Source: JADKAV01 sp963733395 (GTDB lineage Bacteria; Actinomycetota; Actinomycetes; S36-B12; UBA10799). Taken from it: DNA of 64,000 bases. The DNA is taken from contig CAVTCZ010000013.1 in NCBI GenBank assembly GCA_963733395.1, positions 248,001-312,000 of the forward strand, written 5' to 3'. Below, in pieces: positions 47,534 through 57,698 of this stretch (position 1 is its first letter; every line of letters starts with the position of its first letter). Made by a program: the position numbers and the translations under genes. The notes under the pieces are model-generated. The model worked only from the letters and a program-made list of their open reading frames with translations, was not told where the DNA came from and did no database searches.

Positions 47534-47753
47534 CCCAAGGGTCTGAGGGGCATGGCGTTGGAGGGCCGCGGTGTCGGCGAGCTCACGCGTGTCTTCACTC
47601 CCTGCGTGGCGTTCTCCAACCTGCGCCGACAGCGGCCGGGACTGCCCGAACGCGCCGGGCTGAGCCGCGACCTGACTCCGCTGCCGAACCGACTGCTCGG
47701 GGCCGACGCGGGGTCGTCGGGACACCGGGGCCCGGCATCGCGACAATGTGCGC

Positions 47754-49100
47754 ATGTCCGTTGTGGTGATCGGTGATGGCGCGCTGGCTGGGCGTGCCTG
47801 TCGGCAGTTGACGTCAGAGGGACACGTCGTCAACCACCTGCGGTACGCCGGCGACCGGGAACTGGCGGTGGCCCTGGCGGAGGAGACCGACGCCGTGGCG
47901 GTCCTGCTGCACGACGACACGTCCGCGATCCGGTACGTGCTGGCCGTCGAGCATCTGCGTCCAGGCGTGCGCATCTACGTCGCGCTGTTCGACCGGACGG
48001 CGGCTGACCAGTTGCGATCGGTGGTGCCGGAGGTCACGATCATCTCGCCGGCGGATGCGGCACTGCCGACGCTGCTCGGTGCCGTCATGGGCCCGGAGGT
48101 GGTGGCCGTGGGTCCTGGATTGCCCGACGGCGACTCCGCGCCGCGCAGCGCGTTGCGCCGGGCCAACGGGTTCCTGCAGGTGGCGCCGTTCGCCGTACCC
48201 GAGCGGATGCGGCGGGCAGGCCTCATCGGCAGGATCCGGGGGCAGATGCGCCCTCACGACGGCAACTCCGCCATTCTCCTGACCGGGCTGCTGGGAATGG
48301 CCGCCATCATCGTCATCGACACCGTGTTGCTCATGGCGTTCAAACACTTCAGTTTCTTGAGCGCGGCCTCCGAGGCGGTCGCGGTGCTGTCCACGGTTGG
48401 GCCTGCCCCCGACAGCGAGGGATATCCCTGGTATCAGGTGTTCGCGATTGCGGCGATGCTCAGCGCCATCATCTTCCTCGCTGTGTTCACAGCCGGCATG
48501 GTCGAGCACCTGGTGTCGGGGCGCCACGTGGGTCTGATCGGCCGCCGTGTCATGCCGCGCTCCGGGCATGTCATCGTCGTCGGGCTCGGGCAGGTCGGGT
48601 ATCGCCTGTGCCAGGAGCTGCGGCATCTGGGTCTGGCCGTGATCGCTTTGGAGAAGTCGGCGCAGTGCCCCAACCTGCCGATCGCCCGGGCGATGGACAT
48701 ACCGGTCTTCATCGGGGACGGCGGGGTGCGGCGGACCATGAAGAAGCTGCAAGTGGAGCGCTCCCTGGCGGTGGTCGCAGTGGCAAGCAACGAGCTGGAC
48801 AACATCGCCGTCTCGATCACCGCGCGCGCGTTGGCCTCGGGGGTTCCGGTGGTGATCCGTGCGGGAAGTCACGACGCGATCGCGGAGACGGCCTCGCTGT
48901 TCAGCATCGCGTCCGTGGTGGACGTCGATGGGCTGACTGTCAGTGCGGTTTCGGACTGGTACGCCGGGGATCACCCCGCGTTCCTGGCTGACGCCGGCTC
49001 CGATATCGCGGTGGTGGGCTGGGACGGCGGTCTGCAGACGCGCCCCAAGACCGTGGGCAGCGAATGCCCGCACGTGCCGAGGTCACAGGTCGATCACTGA
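47754..49100 (+). CDS. Two-TM potassium-channel-like protein with two Rossmann (RCK/TrkA-N) domains and a degenerate filter
   Basis: A 448-residue protein: N-terminal Rossmann fold (VVVIGDGALAGRAC), TM1 at about 173-195, a pore-helix-like stretch SAASEAVAVLSTVGP (residues 203-217), TM2 at about 227-250, and a second Rossmann domain from 271 (HVIVVGLGQVGYRLC). This is the 2TM-RCK channel plan with an extra N-terminal RCK-like domain. The filter TVGYG is only STVGPAPDS, so potassium selectivity is doubtful. ATG 47754 is used; GTG 47748 is also possible. The 220-bp spacer upstream (47534-47753) shows no gene. Confidence 0.75.
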   Translation: MSVVVIGDGALAGRACRQLTSEGHVVNHLRYAGDRELAVALAEETDAVAVLLHDDTSAIRYVLAVEHLRPGVRIYVALFDRTAADQLRSVVPEVTIISPADAALPTLLGAVMGPEVVAVGPGLPDGDSAPRSALRRANGFLQVAPFAVPERMRRAGLIGRIRGQMRPHDGNSAILLTGLLGMAAIIVIDTVLLMAFKHFSFLSAASEAVAVLSTVGPAPDSEGYPWYQVFAIAAMLSAIIFLAVFTAGMVEHLVSGRHVGLIGRRVMPRSGHVIVVGLGQVGYRLCQELRHLGLAVIALEKSAQCPNLPIARAMDIPVFIGDGGVRRTMKKLQVERSLAVVAVASNELDNIAVSITARALASGVPVVIRAGSHDAIAETASLFSIASVVDVDGLTVSAVSDWYAGDHPAFLADAGSDIAVVGWDGGLQTRPKTVGSECPHVPRSQVDH

Positions 49101-49182
49101 TCGGGTCCACGGTTGGCTTTCGAGGCTGTTTCGGGTCGGCGGTCAGGAGTAGAGTCGGGCTGCCGACCATAGAGGGGGAAGC

Positions 49183-50586
49183 ATGTCCACCCACCGTCGA
49201 ACCGGTTTCGCCGTCCTGGCAGCCGGGCTGATGATCTCCAGCGTGGCCGCGATGCCACCGAGTTGGGCCGCAGCGCCCGCCAACGACAACCGAGCGGACG
49301 CCATCCGGGTGACACCGCCGCAGGACCTCACCGGCACGCTGGTCGACGCCACCCTCGAGCCCACCAACGACTCGAGCCAGTGCGAAACCACGGATGCGTC
49401 GGTCTGGTACCGGTTCACCGCCCCCAAGCGGGGTGCCATCATCGTGCAGCTCGACGCCGCCGGCGAGATGGATGCCACCGTCGACCTCTACAAGCAGGTC
49501 CGCTCGAGGTTGGAGTGGGAGGACTGCGATAGCACGGATTCCAAGGGTGTGGCCACGATCGACACCGACGGCCTCGAGGCGGGTGCGGATTACGCCATCC
49601 GGATCGGCCGGCAGACCGGGTCGGTGGCCGAGTCGTTCAGTCTGCGCGTCCTGATCCCCAGCCCGCCGCCGGAGCCCCCGGGCAAGCCGTTGCCCGGGAA
49701 GGGCGTCCAGAACAAGGTGGACCGATTGGTCAACCCCGGCGACGCCTACTACACGTCCATGCTGGAGGGCCGGACCTACCGGCTCAGCCTGCGCGTGGGC
49801 CAGTGCACTGCTCTCGAGGTCTACGGCCCGGGCACCAACAGTTTCGACGGTTCACCGGTGAAGACCCTGGACTGCGGCGGATACCGGCTCTTCACGCCGA
49901 CCGACGGCGGGCGCCACTACCTGGTCGTCCGGGCGGGTCGCAGCCGCGGTGTGCAGCCGTACCGACTGAAGGTGGCGCCGGCACGCCGGGACGACACCAC
50001 ACCCGGTGTCTTCATCGGCAACAACGCCAAGGTGCGTGGCAAGGTCAACGGCGGCATCGACGCCCGCGATCTCTTCCGCTTCGATGTGACCCGTCGCAGC
50101 ACCCTGACACTGTCGGTCACCGGTGGCCCGAGTCTGCGGCTGGTCCGCGACAACGGCCAGCGCATCGGTCGCGGCGATTTCATCGACCGCACGGTCTCGG
50201 CCGGCCGGTACTTCGTGGCCGTGCAGGGGGAGGGGAAGTACACCCTGAAACGGGTTTCCCGGACCATCACCACGTCCCGGGTGACCTTCAACGGGCGCCG
50301 CTCCGCGACGGTCCCTCCCGGCTCCACGACACGGCTGTCCGTCCGTGTGCGGCCAGCGGTCGGGGGCCCGGCGGTCATGGTTGTCGAGCGGTTCGACCCG
50401 ATCGACGGCTGGCAGTTCGCCAAGAGGTTCCGGGTCGGGGTCAGTGGCGGTTCGGCCACCGTGTCCTACAGCCCGCCGAGTCTCGGTCGCTACCGGGTGT
50501 TCGCCGAGTTCAAGGGTTCGCGGATAGCTGCGCCCTCGGATGCCGGTGTCGCCCGACTGCGGGTGCAAGGGCCGCTGGTCGATTAG
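49183..50586 (+). CDS. Secreted protein with repeated beta-sandwich (PPC-like) domains
   Basis: A 467-residue exported protein. The signal peptide is basic STHRRTG, then a hydrophobic core, with likely cleavage after SWAA near residue 30. Two or three domains resemble bacterial pre-peptidase C-terminal (PPC) domains: ASVWYRFTAPKRGAIIVQL with DATVDLYKQ, and LFRFDVTRRSTLTLSVTGG with GRYFVAVQGEGKYTL. The C-terminal part is Arg/Ser/Val-rich beta. No catalytic domain, LPXTG or TM anchor is seen. Function unknown, perhaps cell-surface binding. Confidence 0.8.
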   Translation: MSTHRRTGFAVLAAGLMISSVAAMPPSWAAAPANDNRADAIRVTPPQDLTGTLVDATLEPTNDSSQCETTDASVWYRFTAPKRGAIIVQLDAAGEMDATVDLYKQVRSRLEWEDCDSTDSKGVATIDTDGLEAGADYAIRIGRQTGSVAESFSLRVLIPSPPPEPPGKPLPGKGVQNKVDRLVNPGDAYYTSMLEGRTYRLSLRVGQCTALEVYGPGTNSFDGSPVKTLDCGGYRLFTPTDGGRHYLVVRAGRSRGVQPYRLKVAPARRDDTTPGVFIGNNAKVRGKVNGGIDARDLFRFDVTRRSTLTLSVTGGPSLRLVRDNGQRIGRGDFIDRTVSAGRYFVAVQGEGKYTLKRVSRTITTSRVTFNGRRSATVPPGSTTRLSVRVRPAVGGPAVMVVERFDPIDGWQFAKRFRVGVSGGSATVSYSPPSLGRYRVFAEFKGSRIAAPSDAGVARLRVQGPLVD

Positions 50587-50640
50587 GTCCGGGGATCCGT
50601 CATCCCGCCACGGCCGCCCGATGACTGGTTCAATGCGGCC

Positions 50641-52173
50641 ATGACGACTACCTGTGCACTGCAGGACGTTTCCCTGCTCGACGTCGTGGCCGTAGCCCGG
50701 GCCGGGATGGCGGTCGAAGTCGGGGATGCGGTGATGGCACGGGTCGCCGCGGGCCGGGATGTCGTCGAAGGACTGACCGGGTCCGCCCGCCCGGTGTACG
50801 GCATCTCCACCGGCTTCGGCGCCCTGGCCACGGTCTCGATCCCGCCGGACCGCCGTGCCGCGTTGCAGGTCAGCCTCATCCGCAGCCATGCCGCGGGCAC
50901 CGGCCCACCGGTCCCCGACGAGGTGGTGCGGGCGATGATGCTGCTGCGACTCAAGACGCTGGCCAGCGGGCTCACCGGCGTGCGGCCGATCGTGGTGGCA
51001 ACCCTGGCGGGGATGCTCAACGCGGGTGTGGTGCCGGAGGTGCGCACCTACGGATCCTTGGGTTGCAGTGGCGATCTCGCACCGTTGGCGCACGTCGCGC
51101 TCGCAGCGATGGGCGAGGGTTGGGTGCACGTCGACGGTCAGCGACTGGCGGCAGCCGAGGCGCTGCGCAGCGCCGGCATCGAGCCTCTGGTGCTGCAGGA
51201 GAAGGAGGGCCTGGCGCTGATCAACGGCACCGACGGGATGCTGGGCATGCTGGCACTCGCGCTGGTCGATCTGCAGGACCTGTTGCGACTCTCGGATGTC
51301 AGCACCGCCATGACCGTCGAGGCGCTGCTCGGAACCGACCGGGTCTTCGCCGAAGGCCTCGTCGGACTGCGGCCACATCCGGGTCAGGCTGCCTCGGCGG
51401 CCAACATCCGGCGGTTGCTCGACGGATCAGAGATCATGGCCAGTCATCGCGAGGACACCGAGCACCTGGTGCAGGACGCGTACTCACTGCGCTGCTCGCC
51501 GCAGGTGGCCGGGGCCGCCCGGGACACCCTCGACCATGCCCGTGCCGTGGCGCAGCGGGAACTGGCCGCCGTCATCGACAATCCGGTGGTGCTGCCCGAC
51601 GGTGCCGTGGAGTCCAATGGCAACTTCCACGGCGCGCCCGTCGGCTACGTGCTGGACTTCCTCGCGGTGGTGGCCGCTGACGTGGCGTCGATCTCCGAGA
51701 GGCGAACCGACCGGATCCTGGACCGTTCCCGCTCTCAGGGACTGCCGCCGTTCCTGGCGCACGAGACCGGTGTCGACTCCGGCTACATGATCGCCCAGTA
51801 CGCGGCCGCCGGCATCGTCGCCACGCTCAAGCGTCTGGCAGTGCCGGCCAGCGTCGACTCCATCCCCAGTTCGGCCATGCAGGAGGACCATGTGTCGATG
51901 GGTTGGGCCGCCGGACTCAAGCTGCGGGAGGCCGTGGACGGACTGCGGCGGGTGCTGGCCATCGAGATCCTGGTCGCGGCCTGTGCGCTGGACCTGCGTG
52001 CACCACTGACACCGGCAGAAGGGACGGGAGCGGCTCGGCAGGCGGTGCGCGCGGTCGTTCCCGGACCCGGGCCGGATGCGGTGGTCTCGGAGCAGATCGA
52101 GGCGGTCGTGGGCCTGCTGACCGACGGCAGCCTCCTCGATGCTGTGCAAGCGTGCGTGGGCGAACTCGACTGA
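50641..52173 (+). CDS. hutH: Histidine ammonia-lyase
   Basis: Removes ammonia from histidine to give urocanate, first step of the Hut pathway. The 510 residues have YGISTGFG (Tyr53), and the cofactor loop GSLGCSGDLAPLAH in which Cys142-Ser143-Gly144 should cyclise to the MIO group; Cys in place of the usual Ala is known in actinobacterial HutH. The QEDHVSMG motif near residue 420 is present. No clear ribosome site precedes ATG 50641. It is the first gene of hutH-hutU-hutI-hutG. Confidence 0.96.
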   Translation: MTTTCALQDVSLLDVVAVARAGMAVEVGDAVMARVAAGRDVVEGLTGSARPVYGISTGFGALATVSIPPDRRAALQVSLIRSHAAGTGPPVPDEVVRAMMLLRLKTLASGLTGVRPIVVATLAGMLNAGVVPEVRTYGSLGCSGDLAPLAHVALAAMGEGWVHVDGQRLAAAEALRSAGIEPLVLQEKEGLALINGTDGMLGMLALALVDLQDLLRLSDVSTAMTVEALLGTDRVFAEGLVGLRPHPGQAASAANIRRLLDGSEIMASHREDTEHLVQDAYSLRCSPQVAGAARDTLDHARAVAQRELAAVIDNPVVLPDGAVESNGNFHGAPVGYVLDFLAVVAADVASISERRTDRILDRSRSQGLPPFLAHETGVDSGYMIAQYAAAGIVATLKRLAVPASVDSIPSSAMQEDHVSMGWAAGLKLREAVDGLRRVLAIEILVAACALDLRAPLTPAEGTGAARQAVRAVVPGPGPDAVVSEQIEAVVGLLTDGSLLDAVQACVGELD

Positions 52174-52186
52174 GCGGAGAAGACGA

Positions 52187-53854
52187 ATGGCACATGAATT
52201 GGGCACTCCGGTGAGCGTGCGCGCCGCCCGAGGCACGAACCTCACCGCGCAGGGCTGGCCGCAGGAGGCGGCCATGCGGATGCTGGCCAACAACCTGGAT
52301 CCCGAGGTGGCTGAGAACCCCGACGACCTCGTGGTCTACGGCGGGACCGGCCGGGCGGCCCGGGACTGGCCCAGCTATCACGCGCTGATGCGCACCCTGA
52401 CGACCCTGCGCGACGACGAGACCATGCTGGTCCAATCCGGGCGGCCCGTCGGCGTGATGCGCACCCACGAGTGGGCGCCGCGGGTGCTGATCGCCAACTC
52501 CAACCTCGTGGGGGACTGGGCGACCTGGCCGGAGTTCCGCCGGCTCGAGGACCTGGGATTGACCATGTACGGGCAGATGACTGCGGGCTCGTGGATCTAC
52601 ATCGGCACCCAGGGGATCCTGCAGGGCACGTACGAGACGTTCGGGGCGGTGGCCCAGAAGCACTTCGGCGGCAGCCTCGCGGGAACGCTGACTCTCACTG
52701 CGGGTTGCGGCGGAATGGGAGGTGCGCAGCCGCTGGCAGTGACCCTCAACGACGGTGCGTGCCTGATCGTCGACGTCGACGCCTCGCGGCTGCAGCGCCG
52801 GGTCAAGGACCGGTATCTCGACGAGTGGACCGACGACGTGGACCAGGCGGTGGCCAAGGCCCTCGCCGCCAAGGACCAGCGGCGCGGCTGGAGTGTCGGG
52901 CTGGTCGGCAACGCGGCCGAGGTGCTGCCGGAACTGCTGCGCCGCGGTGTCGGGATCGACATCGTCACCGATCAGACCTCGGCACACGATCCGTTGTCAT
53001 ACCTGCCGGTGGGCATCACTTTCGAGGACTGGCACAGTGAGGCCCGGCGCGATCCCGAGGGCTTCACGCAGCGCGCCCGGGAATCGATGGCCCGGCATGT
53101 GGAAGCCATGGTCGGCTTCATGGACGCGGGCGCCGAGGTCTTCGACTACGGCAACAGCATCCGCGGCGAAGCGCTGCTCGGTGGTTTCACCCGGGCCTTC
53201 GACTTCCCCGGCTTCGTGCCGGCATACATCCGGCCGCTGTTCTGCGAGGGCAAGGGACCGTTCCGCTGGGCCGCACTGTCCGGCGATCCCAAGGACATCG
53301 CCGCCACCGATCGCGCGGTGCTGGAACTCTTCCCGGACAACGAGCCGTTGGCCCGCTGGATCCGGGCGGCCGAACAGCGGGTCGCCTTCCAGGGCCTGCC
53401 CGCCCGTATCTGCTGGCTGGGGCACGGCGAACGCGACAAGGCGGGGCTGCGGTTCAACGAGTTGGTGGCGGCCGGAGAGGTGTCCGCCCCCATCGTCATC
53501 GGGCGCGACCACTTGGACTGTGGTTCCGTGGCATCCCCCTACCGCGAGACCGAATCCATGCTCGACGGCAGCGATGCGATCGCGGACTGGCCACTGCTGA
53601 ATGCACTGGTCAACACCGCCTCCGGCGCGTCCTGGGTGTCCATCCACCACGGTGGCGGTGTCGGCATGGGCCGGTCCATCCACGCCGGCCAGGTGTCGGT
53701 CGCGGACGGCACCGACCTCGCGGCGCAGAAGCTCGAACGGGTCCTCACCAACGACCCGGCGATGGGCGTCATCCGGCATGTCGACGCCGGCTATCCGCAG
53801 GCGTTGCAGGTCGCCGAGCGCGACGGGGTGCGCATACCGATGCGTGAGGGGTAG
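52187..53854 (+). CDS. hutU: Urocanate hydratase
   Basis: NAD-dependent enzyme converting urocanate to imidazolonepropionate. At 555 residues it has the usual length. Segments LVVYGGTGRAARDW, TLTAGCGGMGGAQPLA and the Cys in IGRDHLDCGSVASPYRETE (active-site loop) are typical. ATG 52187 follows GCGGAGAAG and lies 13 bp after hutH, which sets it over an upstream in-frame ATG. Confidence 0.97.
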   Translation: MAHELGTPVSVRAARGTNLTAQGWPQEAAMRMLANNLDPEVAENPDDLVVYGGTGRAARDWPSYHALMRTLTTLRDDETMLVQSGRPVGVMRTHEWAPRVLIANSNLVGDWATWPEFRRLEDLGLTMYGQMTAGSWIYIGTQGILQGTYETFGAVAQKHFGGSLAGTLTLTAGCGGMGGAQPLAVTLNDGACLIVDVDASRLQRRVKDRYLDEWTDDVDQAVAKALAAKDQRRGWSVGLVGNAAEVLPELLRRGVGIDIVTDQTSAHDPLSYLPVGITFEDWHSEARRDPEGFTQRARESMARHVEAMVGFMDAGAEVFDYGNSIRGEALLGGFTRAFDFPGFVPAYIRPLFCEGKGPFRWAALSGDPKDIAATDRAVLELFPDNEPLARWIRAAEQRVAFQGLPARICWLGHGERDKAGLRFNELVAAGEVSAPIVIGRDHLDCGSVASPYRETESMLDGSDAIADWPLLNALVNTASGASWVSIHHGGGVGMGRSIHAGQVSVADGTDLAAQKLERVLTNDPAMGVIRHVDAGYPQALQVAERDGVRIPMREG

Positions 53855-53857
53855 GCC

Positions 53858-55030
53858 GTGGCGAGCATCCTGCTGGACGAGATCGGGGAACTGGTCACCA
53901 ACGATCCTGACGCACCCGACCTGCTCGGACTGCGCCACCAGGTGGCGCTGGTCGTCGATGACGGGCACGTCGCCTGGATCGGGCCGAAGGCCGCGGCGCC
54001 GGCCGCGGACACTCGCGTCGACGCCGGTGGAGCGGCGGTGCTGCCGGGCTTCGTCGACAGCCACGCACACCTCATGTTCGCCGGGGACCGGTCCGCCGAA
54101 TTCGCTGCCCGGATGGCCGGCCGACCGTACACCGCCGGCGGCATCCGGACGACAGTGGCGGCGACCCGAGCTGCCAGCGATGCCGACCTGCGGGACAACG
54201 TGGCGAGACTGTGCGCGGAGTTGCTGCGGTCGGGTTCCACGACGTTCGAGATCAAGTCCGGGTACGGGTTGTCCGTGGTCGACGAGGCCCGGTGCCTGCG
54301 GATCGCCGCCGACTTCAGCGACGAACTCACCTTCCTCGGGGCGCATGTGGTGCCACCGGAGTTCGCCGCCGACCGACGGGGATACCTCGACCTCGTCACC
54401 GGGCCGATGCTCGAGGCCTGCGCGGATTCGGCGAGGTGGGTGGATGTCTTCTGCGATCGCGGGGCATTCGACGCCGACGAGTCCCGCGAGGTGCTGCAGG
54501 CCGGCGTCGAGCGGGGGTTGGTCCCGCGCGTGCATGCCAACCAGCTCCAGGCCGGTCCGGGGGTGGCCGTGGCCGTGGAGATGGGGGCCGCCTCCGCCGA
54601 CCACTGCACCCATCTGAGCGACGCGGACGTCGCCCTGCTGGCCGACAGTGACACCGTCGCCACTCTGCTGCCCGGCGCGGAGTTCTCCACCCGCTCGCCG
54701 TACCCGGACGCCCGACGGCTGTTGACCGCGGGTGTGACGGTGGCGCTGGCCACGGACTGCAACCCGGGTACCAGCTACACGACCTCCATGCCGCTGTGCA
54801 TCGCCCTGGCAGTCCGGGAGATGCACATGACCGTGGCCGAGGCGGTCTGGGCGGCTACTGCCGGAGGTGCGGCGGCGCTGCGCCGCCACGACGTGGGACG
54901 GCTCGCGGTCGGGGGGCCGGCCGATCTGGTCCTGCTGTCCGCCCCCAGCCACATCCACCTCGCGTACCGGCCCGGGGTGGACACGATCAGCCGTGTGTGG
55001 CGGCGCGGTGAGGAGGTGGGATCAGCGTGA
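53858..55030 (+). CDS. hutI: Imidazolonepropionase
   Basis: Zinc or iron amidohydrolase that opens the imidazolone ring to formiminoglutamate. The 390 residues show the metal motif GFVDSHAHLMFAGDR, TTFEIKSGYGLS, HVHANQL-type region RVHANQLQAGPG, and DCNPGTSYTTSMPL near the end. Starts with GTG four bases after hutU and overlaps hutG by GTGA. Confidence 0.96.
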   Translation: MASILLDEIGELVTNDPDAPDLLGLRHQVALVVDDGHVAWIGPKAAAPAADTRVDAGGAAVLPGFVDSHAHLMFAGDRSAEFAARMAGRPYTAGGIRTTVAATRAASDADLRDNVARLCAELLRSGSTTFEIKSGYGLSVVDEARCLRIAADFSDELTFLGAHVVPPEFAADRRGYLDLVTGPMLEACADSARWVDVFCDRGAFDADESREVLQAGVERGLVPRVHANQLQAGPGVAVAVEMGAASADHCTHLSDADVALLADSDTVATLLPGAEFSTRSPYPDARRLLTAGVTVALATDCNPGTSYTTSMPLCIALAVREMHMTVAEAVWAATAGGAAALRRHDVGRLAVGGPADLVLLSAPSHIHLAYRPGVDTISRVWRRGEEVGSA

Positions 55031-55923
55031 ATCTGCCCACCGATCCGCACTGGCCGCGAGCCAGCGAATGGCTGGCCGCCGCTGGCGAACCAGGTGGCGT
55101 CCCCGATCTGGGACTACTCGGGATTCCGGCGCATCTGACGTCGATCTCGGCCACGAACGCCCACCGGACACCGGCAGCCGTGCGCGCCGCTTTGGCTCGC
55201 TACTCCACATGGGCCGAGTCGATCGGACGGGACCTGCGCGACCTTGTGGCCGTCGATCTCGGGGATGTCGACTCCCCGGACGGCCCGGACGGGGAAACCC
55301 GGACGATGGCTGCCCTCCGGCAGTGGCGGGGCCGGCTGCTGGTCGCGCTCGGAGGGGACAACTCGATCACGTATGCGGTGACCCGGGGCATGGGCGCGCA
55401 AGGGCTCGTGACCCTGGATGCCCACCACGACGTCCGCGACGGGGTCTCCAACGGTTCGCCGGTGCAGCGTCTTGTGGAGTCCGGACTCGACGCGCGGCGC
55501 ATCGTACAGATCGGGATCTCGGACTTCGCCAACTCCGCCGACTACGCCGCCCGCGTCCGGGACTACGGGATCACGGTGTTCCATCGCGACGACGTCGAGG
55601 CACGCGGCATGCCAGCCGTCATGGCCGAGGCGCTCGGCATCGCCGGCGCCGGGGGAGCAGGCGTCCACGTGGACCTCGACGTGGACGTCTGCGACCGGTC
55701 GGTCGTGCCGGCCTGCCCGGCCTCGGTGCCGGGGGGCCTCAGCGCGCTGCAGTTGCGGCAGGCAGCCCGTGCGGCGGGCAACTGTCCGCAGGTCGTCAGT
55801 ATCGACCTGGCTGAGGTGGATGCGACTGCGGATGCCCCCGACCAGCGCACGGTGCGCCTGGTGGCGCTGTGCGTGCTCGAGGCCGCAGCCGGTCTCCTGG
55901 CGCGTGACGAGCGAGCCAGCTGA
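55027..55923 (+). CDS. hutG: Formimidoylglutamase-like arginase-family hydrolase
   Basis: Arginase-fold enzyme, by context splitting formiminoglutamate into glutamate and formamide. In 298 residues the manganese motifs are DAHHD (131-135), HVDLDVDVCD and SIDLAEVD. The usual GGDHS reads GGDNS (Asn112), so one metal-ligand His appears replaced; other HutG-type proteins may share this, but I cannot check. GTG start overlaps the hutI stop. It is the last hut gene and converges on the permease gene. Confidence 0.88.
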   Translation: MNLPTDPHWPRASEWLAAAGEPGGVPDLGLLGIPAHLTSISATNAHRTPAAVRAALARYSTWAESIGRDLRDLVAVDLGDVDSPDGPDGETRTMAALRQWRGRLLVALGGDNSITYAVTRGMGAQGLVTLDAHHDVRDGVSNGSPVQRLVESGLDARRIVQIGISDFANSADYAARVRDYGITVFHRDDVEARGMPAVMAEALGIAGAGGAGVHVDLDVDVCDRSVVPACPASVPGGLSALQLRQAARAAGNCPQVVSIDLAEVDATADAPDQRTVRLVALCVLEAAAGLLARDERAS

Positions 55924-55934
55924 CCGCTGGTCAG
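55920..55934. terminator. Short hairpin shared by two converging stop codons
   Basis: CTGACCGCTGGTCAG has 6-bp arms and a three-base loop, and spans the hutG stop and the permease stop (55931-55933). No T-tract. It may act as a small two-way terminator; the evidence is weak. Confidence 0.35.
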
Positions 55935-57698
55935 GGGGTCCCGTCCCCGTCCGGGTCGCGGATGCTCGCGCTCGTACTCCTCGCGCAGTCCTTCGAGTTC
56001 CTCGAGGTCCTCCTGGGAGTCGATCTCGGCGCCGGTCTCCAGGTCCACTGCCACCGCACCCTCGGGCAGGTTGGACAGGTCGGGGGCGATCACGAGGTCC
56101 GGCAGACCCGAGTCGGGCAGGCCCAACTTGCCGACGTCGGCCGGAACCTCCAGGATCAAGTCGCTGGCACTGCGCCGCGGCAGGGTCTCACCCCGGAAGA
56201 AGGCTGGCGCGACCGCGTTCCAGATGAACATCAGCACCACGCCCAGCAGCAGTGACCCGATGCCGATGACGAACACCCCACCGATGCCGAAGAGGCTGGT
56301 CGTGCCGTAGTCCGGGGCGCGCGTACTGGTACGACGCGATGATGAAGGCACCCAGCAGCATGACGCCCCCGAGGAAGGGCCACAGGCCCTTCATGAAGAA
56401 GTCGCGGACGCTGTCGAAGGTGTGGTGACGGTAGAACCACACGGCTGCAAATCCAGTGAGTCCGTAGTAGAACGCAATCATGAGCCCGACAGCGGCGATG
56501 GTGTCGGACAGGATGTTCTCGCTGACCACCGTCATGCCCACGTAGAACAGAATGGACACGATGCCCATCCAGATCGTGGACACCGTGGGTGTCAGGTACT
56601 TGGGGTGGATCTTCGCGAAGGCGGACGGCAGCGCCTTGAACGCGCCCATGGCCAGGCTGGTGCGGGCGGTGGGCAGGATCGTCGTCTGGGTGGATGCTGA
56701 TGCCGATGAGAGCACCGACAGGATGAGCAGGATCTCCAGCGACCTTGCCCACGCCCGAGTCACCGAAGACGGTCGGTCCGATGGCGGCGAAGACGTCGTC
56801 GGCATTGTCCGGGTTCGCCAAGCCGAGGTCCGCCGTCTCCCGCGCCGGCGAACGCGACGGTGGCGACACTGACGATTGCGTAGGTCAGCAGCAACAGCAG
56901 GGTGGAGATGATGGCCGCGCGGCCGGGGGTCTTGTCCGGGTCAGCGGTCTCCTCGTTGACGGCGACTGCCGTATCCCAACCCCAGTAGATGAAGACGGCG
57001 ATCAGCGTGGCCGTCACCAGCGCGCTCAGCGTCATGCCTGATGGCCACAGCCACGAGAGACTGGGGGTGAGGGAATCCGGGGTTGCGTTGCCGCCGTACA
57101 CCTTGACCAGGGCGATGGCAGAGAAGGCGATCAGGACGATCACCTCGATCCCGAGCAGGCCGTACTGCAGGCGGGCGGACACCTCGATCCCTCGGTAGCA
57201 GATGTAGGTCATCACGACGATCCACACCACGCCGGCGAACGTCGTCCAGAAGGTCGACTCGTTGAGGCCGTCCCAGCCGAAGAGCTGGAACGTGTAGGAC
57301 CCGGCGATCTGGGCCAGGTTCGCCATGACGATGACGTCGGCGGCGATGATGCCCCAGCCGCCCAGCCAACCGACGCGCGGGCCGAATGCCCGGGTCGCCC
57401 ACGTGAAGGTGGTGCCACAGTCCGGTTCGGCCCGGTTCAACTGCTGGTACGCAATCGCGATGAGCAGCATGGGCACGAACGCCAGCAACATGATCGACGG
57501 TGCCTTGACACCGACGATGCTGTCGCCGTTGGTCGTGGCCACGACGAAGCCCAGGCTCGCCGCCAGGGAGTACGCCGGCGCGGTCGAGGCCATGCCGATC
57601 ACGACGCCCGACATCAGTCCCAATGCGCCCGTCTTGAGGCCTTTGTCCTCCGAGGTCTCCGGGAAACCGATGGGGGCAGCGTCAGTGCTGTGGGACAT
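55931..57698 (-). CDS. Amino-acid permease, APC superfamily, three or four frameshifts
   Basis: About 588 residues and 12-14 TM segments. It starts MSHSTDAAPIGFPETSED behind GAGGAGGG and has GVVIGMASTAPAYSLAASLG (helix 1), then IFYWGWD-like VFIYWGWDTAVAVNEETADP, usual in APC transporters. Frame changes near 56845, 56740, 56325 and probably 55960 must be bridged; the last gives a C-terminus IRDPDGDGTP with its stop next to hutG. Convergent with the hut operon; import of histidine is plausible but unproven. The C-terminal acidic tail of about 90 residues is unusual. Confidence 0.8.

Noticed and set aside
47552..47776. Small open frame between the ABC ATPase and the channel-like gene
   Set aside because: No ribosome site, no motif, and it runs into the start of the next gene in another frame.
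51037..51080. Cys in place of Ala in the HutH cofactor triad taken as a loss of function
   Set aside because: Cys-Ser-Gly is, from memory, the known triad of actinobacterial histidine ammonia-lyases and should still form MIO.
55931..56351. A separate small gene for the acidic C-terminal tail of the APC permease
   Set aside because: The tail follows the last TM helix directly once the frame change near 56325 is bridged, and it has no start or ribosome site of its own.
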